Assembly (NCBI RefSeq): GCF_013359595.1
Contig: NZ_JABFMP010000018.1
Location: 1 to 64,000 of the forward strand
Source of the DNA: Pseudomonas sp. C1C7
GTDB lineage: Bacteria; Pseudomonadota; Gammaproteobacteria; Pseudomonadales; Pseudomonadaceae
Reading direction: 5' to 3'
Length of the DNA: 64,000 nt
A model generated the notes under the pieces. It made no database searches and was not told the DNA's origin. It saw only the letters and a list, made by a program, of their open reading frames with translations. The position numbers and the translations under genes are program-made. Below, piece after piece: positions 26,445-35,222 of the stretch; position 1 is the first letter of the stretch; every line of letters begins with the position of its first letter.

Positions 26445-27179
26445 TCAACCTTCGACCGAACCACCGGCCAAGGCGCACAGCTGGATGGGGTCGAGGATGC
26501 GAATTTCCTTGCCTTCGGCGGCGATCAGCTCGTTCTGCTGGAAGCGCGTGAACACCCGCGACACAGTTTCCACCGCCAGCCCCAGGTAATTGCCGATTTC
26601 GTTGCGCGACATGCTCAGGCGGAACTGGTTGGCCGAGAAACCCCGGGCGCGGAACCGTGCCGACAGGTTGACCAGAAAGGTGGCGATGCGCTCGTCGGCG
26701 GTCTTTTTCGACAGCAGCAACATCATCTGTTGATCGTCGCGAATCTCGCGGCTCATCACCCGCATCAACTGACGGCGCAGTTGCGGCAGTTGCAGGGCCA
26801 GTTCGTCGAGACGTTCGAAGGGGATTTCACACACCGAGGTGGTTTCCAGGGCCTGTGCCGACACCGGATGCTTTTCGGTGTCCATGCCCGACAGGCCCAC
26901 CAGTTCGCTCGGCAGGTGGAAACCGGTGAGTTGCTCTTCGCCGGCATCGCTCAGGTTGAAGGTTTTCAACGCGCCGGAACGCACGGCGTAAACAGAATCG
27001 AAGGTGTCACCCTGGCGGAACAGAAACTCGCCTTTCTTCAGTGGACGGCCGCGCTTGACGATTTCGTCCAGTGCATCCATGTCTTCCAGATTCAGCGACA
27101 GTGGCAGGCACAGCGGGGCCAGGCTGCAGTCCTTGCAGTGAGCCTGATTATGAGTGCGCAGTTTTACTGGCTCGGACAT
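26445..27179 (-). CDS. anr: Anr, oxygen-sensing Crp/Fnr-family regulator
   Basis: Anr holds a [4Fe-4S] cluster that is lost in oxygen. The intact dimer activates low-oxygen genes at TTGAT-N4-ATCAA-type sites. In this 244-residue protein the cluster ligands are C15, C18, C24 and C117. A cyclic-nucleotide-like beta domain, a dimer helix and a C-terminal HTH (SRNEIGNYLGLAVETVSRVF, with E-x2-S-R for the Fnr site) follow. The ATG at 27179 gives MSEPVKLRTHNQ, the family start. It lies 93 bp downstream of hemN, and hemN and the cco genes are its likely targets. Confidence 0.96.
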   Translation of the reverse strand: MSEPVKLRTHNQAHCKDCSLAPLCLPLSLNLEDMDALDEIVKRGRPLKKGEFLFRQGDTFDSVYAVRSGALKTFNLSDAGEEQLTGFHLPSELVGLSGMDTEKHPVSAQALETTSVCEIPFERLDELALQLPQLRRQLMRVMSREIRDDQQMMLLLSKKTADERIATFLVNLSARFRARGFSANQFRLSMSRNEIGNYLGLAVETVSRVFTRFQQNELIAAEGKEIRILDPIQLCALAGGSVEG

Positions 27180-27272
27180 TTCTTCAATCCTTGTGGGAAA
27201 ACACACATAGGCTGTAAGGGTAACTCAGCGCAGGACGTTGAAGCCAGCGCATGGCGGATTTGACGCAGTCCG

Positions 27273-28658
27273 TCAGATCACCCGGGAAAAGCGTTGCTGG
27301 CTGTGTTGCTGCAAATAGGCATCAAACACCATGCACACCGAACGCACCAACAAACGCCCGGCGGGCAACACCTTGATACTTTCGCGATCCAGTTCGATCA
27401 GCCCGTCCTTGGCCATTTGCTGCAATTGCGGCCAAAGTTCGCCGAAATAGCCCTGGAAATCGATATTGAAGGCCTGTTCGATCTCGGCGAATACCAGGTG
27501 GAAATGGCAGATCAGCTGTTGAATCACCGCACGCCGCAGACGGTCGTCGGCGTCGCACAACAGGCCACGGCTGGTGGCCAGTTGCGCCGAGGCCAGGCTG
27601 CTCTGGTACTGGGTCAGGTCGCTGCTGTTCTGGCAGTACAGATCGCCGATCTGGCTGATCGCCGACACGCCAAGCCCGATCAGATCGCAATGGCCGTGGG
27701 TGGTGTAGCCCTGGAAGTTGCGTTGCAGGGTCGATTCTTCCTGGGCAATCGCCAGTTCGTCGTCAGGCAGGGCGAAGTGATCCATGCCGATGTAGCGGTA
27801 GCCGGCCGCGGTCAGCTGATCGATGGTGCGCTGCAGCATCTCCAGTTTCTGCGCAGGCGTCGGCAGGTCATTGCCGTTGATGCGCCGCTGCGGCATGAAG
27901 CGTTCCGGCAAGTGGGCGTAGTTGAACACCGAGAGCCGGTCCGGCTGCAGGTGGATGACTTCTTCGACGGTGCGGGCGAAGTTGTCCGGAGTCTGCTTCG
28001 GCAGGCCGTAGATCAGGTCGATGTTGATCGAACGGAATTGCAGGGTGCGGGCGGCATCGATCACCGCGCGAGTCTGCTCCAGGGTTTGCAGCCGATTGAC
28101 CGCGCGCTGCACTGCAGGGTCGAGGTCCTGCACGCCGATGCTCACGCGGTTGAAGCCCAGTTCACGGAGCAGGCCCATGGTCGACCAGTCGGCTTCACGG
28201 GGATCGATTTCGATGCCGTAGTCGCCGGAATCGTCGTCGAGCAGGTTGAAGTGCTCGCGCAGGTGCGCCATCAGCTGACGCAGTTCGTCATGGCTGAGGA
28301 AGGTCGGTGTGCCGCCGCCGAAATGCAGTTGCTCGACCTTCTGCTGCGGATCGAGGTGGCAGGCGATGAGCTGGATTTCCTGTTCCAGGCGCTGCAGGTA
28401 GGGCAGGGCGCGGCCACGGTCCTTGGTGATGACCTTGTTGCAAGCGCAGTAGTAGCAAATGTTCGCGCAGAACGGCACGTGCACGTACAGCGACAGCGGG
28501 CGCAAGGCCTTGCGGCTTTCGCGCAGGGCGTGGAACAGGTCGAAGCTGCCGACCTGGGCGTTGAATTGCACCGCGGTCGGATAAGAGGTGTAGCGCGGAC
28601 CCGCCAGGTCATAACGGCGGATCAGATCGGTATCCCAACGAATGGTGTCGAGCAGCAT
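27273..28658 (-). CDS. hemN: Oxygen-independent coproporphyrinogen III oxidase
   Basis: HemN converts coproporphyrinogen III to protoporphyrinogen IX without oxygen, using radical SAM chemistry. The 461-residue protein shows the cluster motif C64-x3-C68-x2-C71 (FCANICYYCAC) and the family N terminus RYDLAGPRYTSYPTAVQF. A C-terminal HemN domain is present. An Anr-type box 65 bp before the start agrees with induction at low oxygen, when heme for cbb3 oxidase must be made without O2. Confidence 0.96.
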   Translation of the reverse strand: MLLDTIRWDTDLIRRYDLAGPRYTSYPTAVQFNAQVGSFDLFHALRESRKALRPLSLYVHVPFCANICYYCACNKVITKDRGRALPYLQRLEQEIQLIACHLDPQQKVEQLHFGGGTPTFLSHDELRQLMAHLREHFNLLDDDSGDYGIEIDPREADWSTMGLLRELGFNRVSIGVQDLDPAVQRAVNRLQTLEQTRAVIDAARTLQFRSINIDLIYGLPKQTPDNFARTVEEVIHLQPDRLSVFNYAHLPERFMPQRRINGNDLPTPAQKLEMLQRTIDQLTAAGYRYIGMDHFALPDDELAIAQEESTLQRNFQGYTTHGHCDLIGLGVSAISQIGDLYCQNSSDLTQYQSSLASAQLATSRGLLCDADDRLRRAVIQQLICHFHLVFAEIEQAFNIDFQGYFGELWPQLQQMAKDGLIELDRESIKVLPAGRLLVRSVCMVFDAYLQQHSQQRFSRVI

Positions 28659-28722
28659 GCGGGCATCCCCCGGAATCGGCTGGCGGTGCTGGCCAGTCTA
28701 GGGGGTGGGGCATTTGGGGATC

Positions 28723-28736
28723 TTGATTTGCGTCAA
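28723..28736 (-). promoter_or_regulatory. Anr box upstream of hemN
   Basis: Read on the minus strand the site is TTGAC-GCAA-ATCAA, a full match to the Fnr/Anr pattern. A -10-like TAGACT lies at 28695-28700 on the minus strand, so the box centre would sit near -41.5, the classical activating position. Confidence 0.8.
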
Positions 28737-28750
28737 CGGCGAACGCGGTT

Positions 28751-28884
28751 CTGTAGCCGCTGCCGAAGGCTGCGTGCGGCGGCGAAGCCGTCGCAAAACC
28801 TGTGTCTGCCATCTTCCGGAATTACGTGCATTTCGAATTTGCGAGGACTGCGTCCTCGGACGCAGCCTTCGGCGGCTGCTACAG
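28751..28884. repeat. REP-like inverted pair (CTGCCGAAGGCTGCGT variant)
   Basis: The arms at 28751-28775 and 28860-28884 are near-perfect reverse complements 84 bp apart, upstream of the hemN Anr box. The loop also carries a GACTGCGTCCTCGGACGCAG stem. Confidence 0.75.
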
Positions 28885-28902
28885 GGCTGCGATCTTTTGC
28901 TT

Positions 28903-29586
28903 CTAGTGCCCCATCAACCAATGCTGATGCGGCCCCGGCAAGGTCCAGATGCCGAACAGGATCACCAGCAAACCGCCTGTCATACGCACGCTGCGTTTGC
29001 GCAACAACGCCGTCACCCGTTCTGCCGCCAGCCCCGTGGCGAGCAGCACTGGCCAGGTGCCGAGGCCGAACGCCAGCATCAGCAGCGCACTGTCCAGCGC
29101 ATTGCCCTGGCTGGCCGACCACAGCAGGGTGCTGTAGACAAGGCCGCACGGCAGCCAGCCCCAGAGCGCGCCCAGCAGCAGCGCGCGGGGGAAGCTCGAC
29201 ACCGGCAGCAGCTTGTTCGCCACGGGCTGAATGTGTCGCCACAGGCCGCGGCCGAGGCTTTCGATGCGGGTCAGGCCGCTCCACCAGCCGGCCAGGTACA
29301 GGCCCATGGCAATCAGCAACAGCCCGGCGAGCACGCGCATGAACATGGCCGCCGGACTGTTGGCCACCGCCCAGCCGGCCAGGCCGATCAGCAGGCCGGC
29401 GAGGGCATAGCTGAGGATGCGTCCCAGGTTATAGGCCAGCAGCAGGCGAAAGCGGCGACTGCGTTGCTCCTTGGGGATCGCCAGGGTCAGCGCGCCCATC
29501 AAGCCGCCGCACATGCCCAGGCAATGACCGCCACCGAGCAGACCGAGAATCACCGCAGACACCAGCAGGGGCGCCAGTTCAAGCAT
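28903..29586 (-). CDS. TauE/SafE-like membrane protein of the cbb3 assembly cluster
   Basis: This 227-residue inner-membrane protein has about six hydrophobic segments. A GGHCLGMCGG motif (about 19-28) in the first segment is typical of the DsbD-like/SafE family and holds a possible metal-binding His-Cys-Cys set. A second motif is GWLPCGLVYS. It overlaps ccoS by 8 bp, so it is the last gene of the ccoG-ccoH-ccoI-ccoS set. Copper handling or a thiol-redox role in oxidase assembly is inference from motif and position. Confidence 0.8.
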   Translation of the reverse strand: MLELAPLLVSAVILGLLGGGHCLGMCGGLMGALTLAIPKEQRSRRFRLLLAYNLGRILSYALAGLLIGLAGWAVANSPAAMFMRVLAGLLLIAMGLYLAGWWSGLTRIESLGRGLWRHIQPVANKLLPVSSFPRALLLGALWGWLPCGLVYSTLLWSASQGNALDSALLMLAFGLGTWPVLLATGLAAERVTALLRKRSVRMTGGLLVILFGIWTLPGPHQHWLMGH

Positions 29587-29797
29587 GGGGCGGCGCCTTG
29601 TCGTCGGGTTTGGCCGGCTGGCCGCTGGCCTCGTCGACGGCTGCGGTGTGGTTGGGGTCCTGGTCGTCGAACAGGATGCTGTGGGCCGGACCGTCGAGGT
29701 CGTCGTACTGACCGCTGTCGACCGCCCAGAAGAAAATGTAGATAGCGATGGCCACGATCAGCAGTGCGGCCGGGATCATCACGTAGAGAGCTGGCAT
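29579..29797 (-). CDS. ccoS: cbb3 oxidase maturation protein CcoS
   Basis: CcoS is a short membrane protein needed for cofactor insertion into cbb3 oxidase. The 72-residue protein has one N-terminal membrane segment (LYVMIPAALLIVAIAIYIFF), followed by WAVDSGQYDDLDGPAHSILF, the family signature. It starts 22 bp after ccoI and overlaps the downstream TauE/SafE-like gene by 8 bp, which suggests translational coupling. Confidence 0.95.
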   Translation of the reverse strand: MPALYVMIPAALLIVAIAIYIFFWAVDSGQYDDLDGPAHSILFDDQDPNHTAAVDEASGQPAKPDDKAPPHA

Positions 29798-29819
29798 CTG
29801 GACTCCATGCCCGCGCGGC

Positions 29820-32270
29820 TCAGGCCGGCAGCGGGCGGGTTTCTGGCGTGGTGGCTGCGGCCTGCGTACCCGGCAGGCGAGTCAGGCGCAGGGCATTGAG
29901 CACCACGGTCAACGAACTGATGGACATGCCGACCGCTGCCCACACGGGCGTGATCCAGCCGAGGGCGGCGAACGGCAACATGAGGCCATTGTACAACCCG
30001 GCCCATAGCAGGTTCTCGATGATCACCCGACGGGTGCGTCGGGCCAGGCTGAAGGCCTCCACCAGGGCATCGAGGCGATTGGACAGCAGCACCGCGTCGG
30101 CACTGGTTTTCGCAAGATCGGTGGCCGAGCCCATGGCCACGCTGATATCGGCAGCGGCCAGTACCGGTACATCGTTGACCCCGTCGCCAAGCATCAGCAC
30201 CTTGCGGCCTTGCTGATGCAGTTGCTGCAGAACCTGCAATTTGTCGTCCGGGCGCAAGCCGCCCCGGGCTTCGTCGATGCCCAGTTGCGCCGCGACACTG
30301 GCGACCATTGGCGAACTGTCGCCGGACAGCAGCACCGTGCGCCAGCCGCGGGCCTTGCAGGCGGCCAGCAGGGCCGGGGCATCGCTGCGCAAACGGTCGT
30401 CGAGGACAAACCAGGCCAACGGTCCCTGCTGATCGCCGAGCAGCAGCCATTGCCCGGCTTCATCCGGCATCGAGGGTGCGGCGGCGCCGCTGAGTGCGCA
30501 GACAAAACCGGGCTGGCCAATCCGCAGACGCTGCTCGCCAACCCGTCCTTCAAGGCCCAGGCCGGGGGAGCTGTGCACCTCTTCGGCGGCCAGTGGCGCG
30601 CGACCGAAGGCCCGGGCGATGGGGTGTTCGGAGCGGTTTTCCAGCGCGGCGGCCAGGCTCAGGCATTGATCGCTGTCGAGGGCGCCGAGGGGGCGGATCG
30701 AGCGCAGTGCCAGTCGTCCTTCGGTCAGGGTGCCGGTCTTGTCGAAAATCACCGTATCGATCTGGTTGATGCCTTCCAGCACATGGCCGCGAGTCAGCAG
30801 CAAACCGAGTTTATGCAGGGTGCCGGTGGCGGCGGTAAGGGCGGTCGGCGTTGCCAGGGACAAAGCGCAGGGGCAGGTGGCGACCAGCATGGCCAGGACA
30901 ATCCAGAACGCCCGCGCCGAATCCAGCTGCCACCACAACAGGCCGATGCAGGCCGAGGCGATCAGGGTCAGCAGCAGGAACCACTGCGAGGCGCGGTCGG
31001 CGATTTCCGCCAGCCGTGGTTTCTCGGCCTGGGCGCGATCCAGCAGACGGACGATGGCCGAGAGTCGGGTATCCTGGCCGAGCGCCTGGACTTGCACGGT
31101 CAGCGCGCCTTCGACGTTCAGGGTGCCGGCGGTGACGGCATCGCCGGGGGTGCGAGGTTGCGGCAGGTATTCGCCGGTCAGCAGGGATTCGTCGATGCTC
31201 GACTGGCCGTCGATGATCCTGCCGTCAGCCGGAAGCACGGCGCCGGGATGGACCAGCACCTGATCGCCGACCTTCAGTTCGCTCAGCAGAATGCGTTCGC
31301 TCTGGCCATCCGGGTTCAGGCGCAGGCAGGAGGCCGGCAGCAGATTGACCAGCTGCGCGGTGGCGGCGGCGGTGCGCTCCCGCGCGCGACGCTCGAGGTA
31401 TCGCCCGGCCAGCAGGAACAGGGCAAACATGCCCACCGCGTCGAAATACAGTTCGCCGACGCCGGTGATCGAAGTCCAGATCCCGGCGATGTAGGCGCTG
31501 CCAATGGCTAGCGAGACCGAAACGTCCATGGTCAGGTGACGGGTGCGCAGGTCGCGCATGGCGCCCTTGAAGAACGGTGCGCAGCTGTAGAAGACGATCG
31601 GCGTGGTGAGGAACAGCGCGACCCAGCGCAGGATCGTATGCATTTCGGGGCTGAGGTCGATGTTGAATTCCGGCCAGGTGGCCATGGTCGCCATCATCGC
31701 CTGGAACCACAGCAGGCCGGCGACTCCGAGTTGACGCAAGGCCAGGCGGTTCTCGCTGGCCAGTTGCTCGCTGGCGCGGTCGGCCTGGTAAGGGTGGGCG
31801 GCGTAGCCGATGTGGCGCAGCTCGCTGAGGACCTGGCTGAGGGGCAGTTGCGCGTCCGCCCAGCGCACGTGCAGGCGATGGTTCGACAGGTTCAGTCGCG
31901 CCTCGGCCACCGCCGGCAGCGCGCGCAGGTGTTTCTCGATCAGCCAGCCACAGGCGGCGCAACTGATGCCTTCCATCAGCAGCGTGGTTTCCGCCAGCTC
32001 GCCTTCGTGGCGGACAAAGGGTTGCTGCACTTCGGCGCGGTCATACAGCGCCAGCTCATCGACCAGTTGCACCGGCAATGCTTCGGGGTTGGCCGAGGCT
32101 TCGCTGCGATGCTGGTAATAGCTTTCCAGCCCGCCGGCCACAATCGCTTCGGCCACTGCCTGACAGCCAGGGCAACAGAATTCGCGGGTTTGCCCAAGGA
32201 CCGCCGCAGTGAAACGGCTGCCGGCGGGGACGGGCAGGGCGCAGTGGTAGCAGGGGAGTGGGGTGGTCAT
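29820..32270 (-). CDS. ccoI: Copper-transporting P-type ATPase CcoI (FixI)
   Basis: CcoI is a P1B-type ATPase that moves copper across the inner membrane for cbb3 oxidase. The 816-residue protein has an N-terminal Cys-rich part (CYHC, CCPGC) and a heavy-metal domain with C104-x2-C107. The membrane metal site is CPC (ATCPCALSLATP), the phosphorylation motif is DKTGT, and the hinge is GDGVNDVP. The ATG at 32270 is chosen over a longer frame because it gives the Cys-rich family N terminus. ccoS follows closely. Confidence 0.95.
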   Translation of the reverse strand: MTTPLPCYHCALPVPAGSRFTAAVLGQTREFCCPGCQAVAEAIVAGGLESYYQHRSEASANPEALPVQLVDELALYDRAEVQQPFVRHEGELAETTLLMEGISCAACGWLIEKHLRALPAVAEARLNLSNHRLHVRWADAQLPLSQVLSELRHIGYAAHPYQADRASEQLASENRLALRQLGVAGLLWFQAMMATMATWPEFNIDLSPEMHTILRWVALFLTTPIVFYSCAPFFKGAMRDLRTRHLTMDVSVSLAIGSAYIAGIWTSITGVGELYFDAVGMFALFLLAGRYLERRARERTAAATAQLVNLLPASCLRLNPDGQSERILLSELKVGDQVLVHPGAVLPADGRIIDGQSSIDESLLTGEYLPQPRTPGDAVTAGTLNVEGALTVQVQALGQDTRLSAIVRLLDRAQAEKPRLAEIADRASQWFLLLTLIASACIGLLWWQLDSARAFWIVLAMLVATCPCALSLATPTALTAATGTLHKLGLLLTRGHVLEGINQIDTVIFDKTGTLTEGRLALRSIRPLGALDSDQCLSLAAALENRSEHPIARAFGRAPLAAEEVHSSPGLGLEGRVGEQRLRIGQPGFVCALSGAAAPSMPDEAGQWLLLGDQQGPLAWFVLDDRLRSDAPALLAACKARGWRTVLLSGDSSPMVASVAAQLGIDEARGGLRPDDKLQVLQQLHQQGRKVLMLGDGVNDVPVLAAADISVAMGSATDLAKTSADAVLLSNRLDALVEAFSLARRTRRVIIENLLWAGLYNGLMLPFAALGWITPVWAAVGMSISSLTVVLNALRLTRLPGTQAAATTPETRPLPA

Positions 32271-32325
32271 CAAATCGAATCTATCATCCAGAACAATCCC
32301 CCTACACAGGGACGGGAGTTTGCAT

Positions 32326-32865
32326 TTATTTTTTCTGGTCTTCCGCCCCCTGCAACGGCTCGTCGCCCAGCAGCAGGTCCTTTTCATGATCGACCGCTTC
32401 TTCCTCGAACAGGCGCCAGGTGTGGTCGTCCTGGGTGCCGAGCAGTTCGACGAAGCGCCGGCCTTCGACCTTGTCGCTCAACTGGCCGAGGTAGCGGCCC
32501 TGTTCGGTTTCACTGCGGGTCAGGATGATCTTGCGATCCTTCTCCGGCTGGGTCGGGGAGATCAGGTTCAGCTCCAGGGTTTGCGGCTGGCTGTTGCCGC
32601 TCAGGCGCAGGTCGACTTCTCCGGTCACGTCATCCAGGCGGACGCTGGCGCGCATCAACAGGGTCTGCGCCAGCAGTTCGCGGTCCAGGGAGCGGTTGAT
32701 GCCTTTGCCGGCCTCGTAGTAGTTGTCGTTGACCAGGTTGTCCGGGTGATTGACCGCGATGGTCACCATCGACAGGGTCAGCGTCACCGAGCAGGCCAGA
32801 ATCCCGATGATGATCCATGGCCAAAGGTGCTTGTACCACGGGCTTGCGGCGTTTGCTGCGGGCAT
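32326..32865 (-). CDS. ccoH: cbb3 oxidase assembly protein CcoH (FixH)
   Basis: CcoH stabilises assembly intermediates of cbb3 oxidase. The 179-residue protein has one N-terminal membrane helix (WPWIIIGILACSVTLTLSMV, about 14-33) and a periplasmic FixH domain with the pattern DNLVNDNYYEAGKGIN. The ATG at 32865 is the family start. ccoG ends 11 bp upstream and ccoI begins 55 bp downstream on the same strand. Confidence 0.93.
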   Translation of the reverse strand: MPAANAASPWYKHLWPWIIIGILACSVTLTLSMVTIAVNHPDNLVNDNYYEAGKGINRSLDRELLAQTLLMRASVRLDDVTGEVDLRLSGNSQPQTLELNLISPTQPEKDRKIILTRSETEQGRYLGQLSDKVEGRRFVELLGTQDDHTWRLFEEEAVDHEKDLLLGDEPLQGAEDQKK

Positions 32866-32876
32866 GTTCACTTCTC

Positions 32877-34292
32877 TCAACGATTTTGTGGGCCGATGAA
32901 TCGGCTCTTGGCTTCAACGTGAATGCTGGCGTCATCGGTGTCCTTGAGGATGAATTTCACCTCGTTGGTGCTCGATGGCAGGTGTTCCGGGGCCACGGAC
33001 AGTTCGGCCGGCTGGCTGACGATATCGCCGGCCGCCACCTTGATCTCGCGCCGGCCTTGCAACCTGAGGTCGGGCAAGCCGGTAGCTTCTAGCACATAGG
33101 TGTGGTCGCGCTGATCCTTGTTCATGATCTTCAGGCTGTAGACGTTCTCGATCCGGCCCTCGGCGTTCTCACGGTACAGCACGCGGTCCTTGCTGACGTC
33201 GAAGCCCACCAGCGAGCGCATGAAGAACGCGGTGATCAGCAAGCTGATCATGGCCAGCAGCACCACGGCATAGCCGATGAGGCGCGGACGCAGCTTGTGG
33301 GTTTTCTGCCCGGACAGGTTGTGTTCGGTGGTGTAGCTGATCAGGCCGCGCGGGTACTCCATTTTGTCCATGATCGCGTCGCAGGCATCGATGCAGGCCG
33401 CGCAGCCGATGCACTCGATTTGCAGACCGTCGCGGATGTCGATGCCGGTCGGGCAGACCTGGACGCACATGGTGCAGTCGATGCAATCGCCCAGGCCCTG
33501 GGCCTTGTAATCGATCCCTTTCTTGCGCGGACCACGGCCTTCACCGCGACGCGGGTCGTAGGAAACGATCAGGGTGTCCTTGTCGAACATCACGCTCTGG
33601 AAGCGTGCGTACGGGCACATGTAGATGCACACCTGCTCACGCAGCCAGCCGGCGTTGCCGTAGGTGGCGAGGGTGAAGAAACCGACCCAGAAATACGACC
33701 AGCCATCAGCCTCGCCGGTGAAGAAATCGATAACCAGTTCACGGATCGGCGAGAAGTAGCCGACGAAGGTCATGCCGGTCACGAAACCGATCAGCAGCCA
33801 CATCGCGTGCTTGCTGAATTTGCGCAGGAATTTGTTGGCGCTCATCGGCGCCTTGTCGAGCTTGATGCGCTGGTTGCGGTCGCCTTCGGTGACCTTTTCG
33901 CACCACATGAAGATCCACGTCCAGACGCTCTGCGGACAGGTGTAACCGCACCAGACCCGGCCGGCGTACACGGTGATGAAGAACAGGCCGAACGCGGCGA
34001 TGATCAGCATGCCCGAGAGCAGGATGAAATCCTGGGGCCAGAAGGTCGCGCCGAAAATGAAGAATTTACGCTCCGGCAGGTTCCACCAGACAGCCTGGTG
34101 CCCGCCCCAGTTCAGCCACACCGTACCGAAGTACAGCAGGAACAACACGGCACCGCCTGCCATCCGCAGGTTGCGGAACAGGCCGGTGAAGGCGCGGGTG
34201 TAGATCTTTTCCCGGGAGGCGTAGAGGTCGACGCTGTTATTCGCGTTTTTGGCAGGCGGAGTAACGTCGTGTACCGGAATCTGGTTGCTCAT
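32877..34292 (-). CDS. ccoG: CcoG (FixG), ferredoxin-like Cu reductase for cbb3 assembly
   Basis: This 471-residue inner-membrane protein has several hydrophobic segments and two 4Fe-4S ferredoxin motifs (CIDCTMCVQVCP and CIGCAACIDACD). An additional CGYTCPQSVW motif lies in the membrane part and a C-terminal Ig-like domain follows. CcoG proteins are implicated in reducing Cu(II) to Cu(I) during oxidase assembly. The ATG at 34292 gives MSNQIPVHDVTPPAK and fits the family length. It is the first gene of the ccoGHIS set, 931 bp downstream of ccoP1. Confidence 0.95.
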   Translation of the reverse strand: MSNQIPVHDVTPPAKNANNSVDLYASREKIYTRAFTGLFRNLRMAGGAVLFLLYFGTVWLNWGGHQAVWWNLPERKFFIFGATFWPQDFILLSGMLIIAAFGLFFITVYAGRVWCGYTCPQSVWTWIFMWCEKVTEGDRNQRIKLDKAPMSANKFLRKFSKHAMWLLIGFVTGMTFVGYFSPIRELVIDFFTGEADGWSYFWVGFFTLATYGNAGWLREQVCIYMCPYARFQSVMFDKDTLIVSYDPRRGEGRGPRKKGIDYKAQGLGDCIDCTMCVQVCPTGIDIRDGLQIECIGCAACIDACDAIMDKMEYPRGLISYTTEHNLSGQKTHKLRPRLIGYAVVLLAMISLLITAFFMRSLVGFDVSKDRVLYRENAEGRIENVYSLKIMNKDQRDHTYVLEATGLPDLRLQGRREIKVAAGDIVSQPAELSVAPEHLPSSTNEVKFILKDTDDASIHVEAKSRFIGPQNR

Positions 34293-34444
34293 CGGTTGCA
34301 TCCCACGGCAGTGGAAAAATGCCTCGGTCAGTACGTGCCAACCGCGGTCAAAAAGGGGTGTCGCAGTGGCGCAATGATACGCCTGTCGCTCTGGCTCAAG
34401 GGTGCGACCTTTGGTCACGTTGGTGGAAATCCAATGACCGTGTA

Positions 34445-34458
34445 ATGACCTGTATCAA
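34445..34458 (-). promoter_or_regulatory. Candidate Anr box upstream of ccoG
   Basis: Read on the minus strand this is TTGAT-ACAG-GTCAT, one base off the Anr/Fnr pattern. It lies about 150 bp before the ccoG start. I see no good -10 hexamer at the ideal distance, so it is weaker than the hemN site. The remaining part of the gap 34293-34710 shows nothing else that I recognise. Confidence 0.45.
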
Positions 34459-34710
34459 TTGACTTGTGAATTATGGCCGGTTTTGCGCGAGGGAGGGGGC
34501 AATCGGCCAACGAGTTGCCGGGCTCGAATACAGCTTCGGTGGTCAGTGATTACATCAAGGCAGGCTCATGGGCGATGATTAATCACGATGCGCTCGATTT
34601 CGAAATCTATGTCTGCTGCTCACCATTCGTCCAATGCAAGGCACTCACGCCGCTGTGTTGTTTCTCACGTTTAAGAGCGGATATCCCGCGCATGCGAACG
34701 GAGAAGCAGT

Positions 34711-35019
34711 ATGGACATTGACGAGAATGCACCTGGAAACATGTCGCAGCAGGAAGTCACGCGCACGACCGACAACGAAACCGGGCATGACCCGAGGCGA
34801 GGGGAGTCCGAGGTTCCGCTGGCGCCGGATGATGAGGCGCCGCTCGATGAAGACATGACGGATGTGGCTGTCTCCAACAGGGTGTCCAGCGAACATCCGC
34901 AGGCGGGAACCCATAGTGGTGTTGGTGAAGTGCAGGATGATCCGCAGGCGATTGAGCGGGAAGAGACCGGGCAGACGTCCCCTGACTTGCCTGCGAGCGA
35001 TCCCGAATCCGGCGCGTGA
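34711..35019 (+). CDS. Hypothetical small acidic protein
   Basis: This is a 102-residue frame with an ATG preceded by CGGAGAAGCAGT. It is rich in Asp, Glu, Pro, Ser and Thr, has no Cys and no hydrophobic segment, and is predicted disordered by eye. I recognise no family. It stands alone between ccoG and the cco1 operon, on the opposite strand from both, and ends just before a REP doublet. It may be a lineage-specific gene or a chance frame. Confidence 0.45.
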   Translation: MDIDENAPGNMSQQEVTRTTDNETGHDPRRGESEVPLAPDDEAPLDEDMTDVAVSNRVSSEHPQAGTHSGVGEVQDDPQAIEREETGQTSPDLPASDPESGA

Positions 35020-35028
35020 CCCTGCCCC

Positions 35029-35128
35029 TGTAGGAGCGAGCTTGCTCGCGATGGAGGCCCAGACACCGCGGGGTATCAGGTGTCCCGCGTTATCGTTGAC
35101 GACCATCGCGAGCAAGCTCGCTCCTACA
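35029..35128. repeat. REP doublet (REPIN-like), second copy with 48-bp core
   Basis: The perfect 26-bp arms at 35029-35054 and 35103-35128 (core GAGCTTGCTCGC) enclose 48 bp. The core shares 37 of 48 bases with the element at 1304-1403, including CAGACACCGCGGGG and TCGTTGACGA. Confidence 0.88.
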
Positions 35129-35143
35129 GAAGGGGGCGGGCAT

Positions 35144-35181
35144 AAAAAAATCCGAAGCCAGGAGACTGGCATCGGATTTTT
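35144..35181 (-). terminator. Terminator after ccoP1
   Basis: The stem AAAATCCGAAGCCAG/CTGGCATCGGATTTT has one mismatch and a run of A on the left, which reads as T on the minus strand. It lies 42 bp after the ccoP1 stop. Confidence 0.8.
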
Positions 35182-35222
35182 CGTGAAGCGCTGCCTGGGT
35201 TCAATCGCCCGAGGCGCCTGCC

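Noticed and set aside
27294..29342. Plus-strand open frame of 682 codons over hemN
   Set aside because: It is antisense to hemN and the TauE/SafE-like gene; shadow frame.
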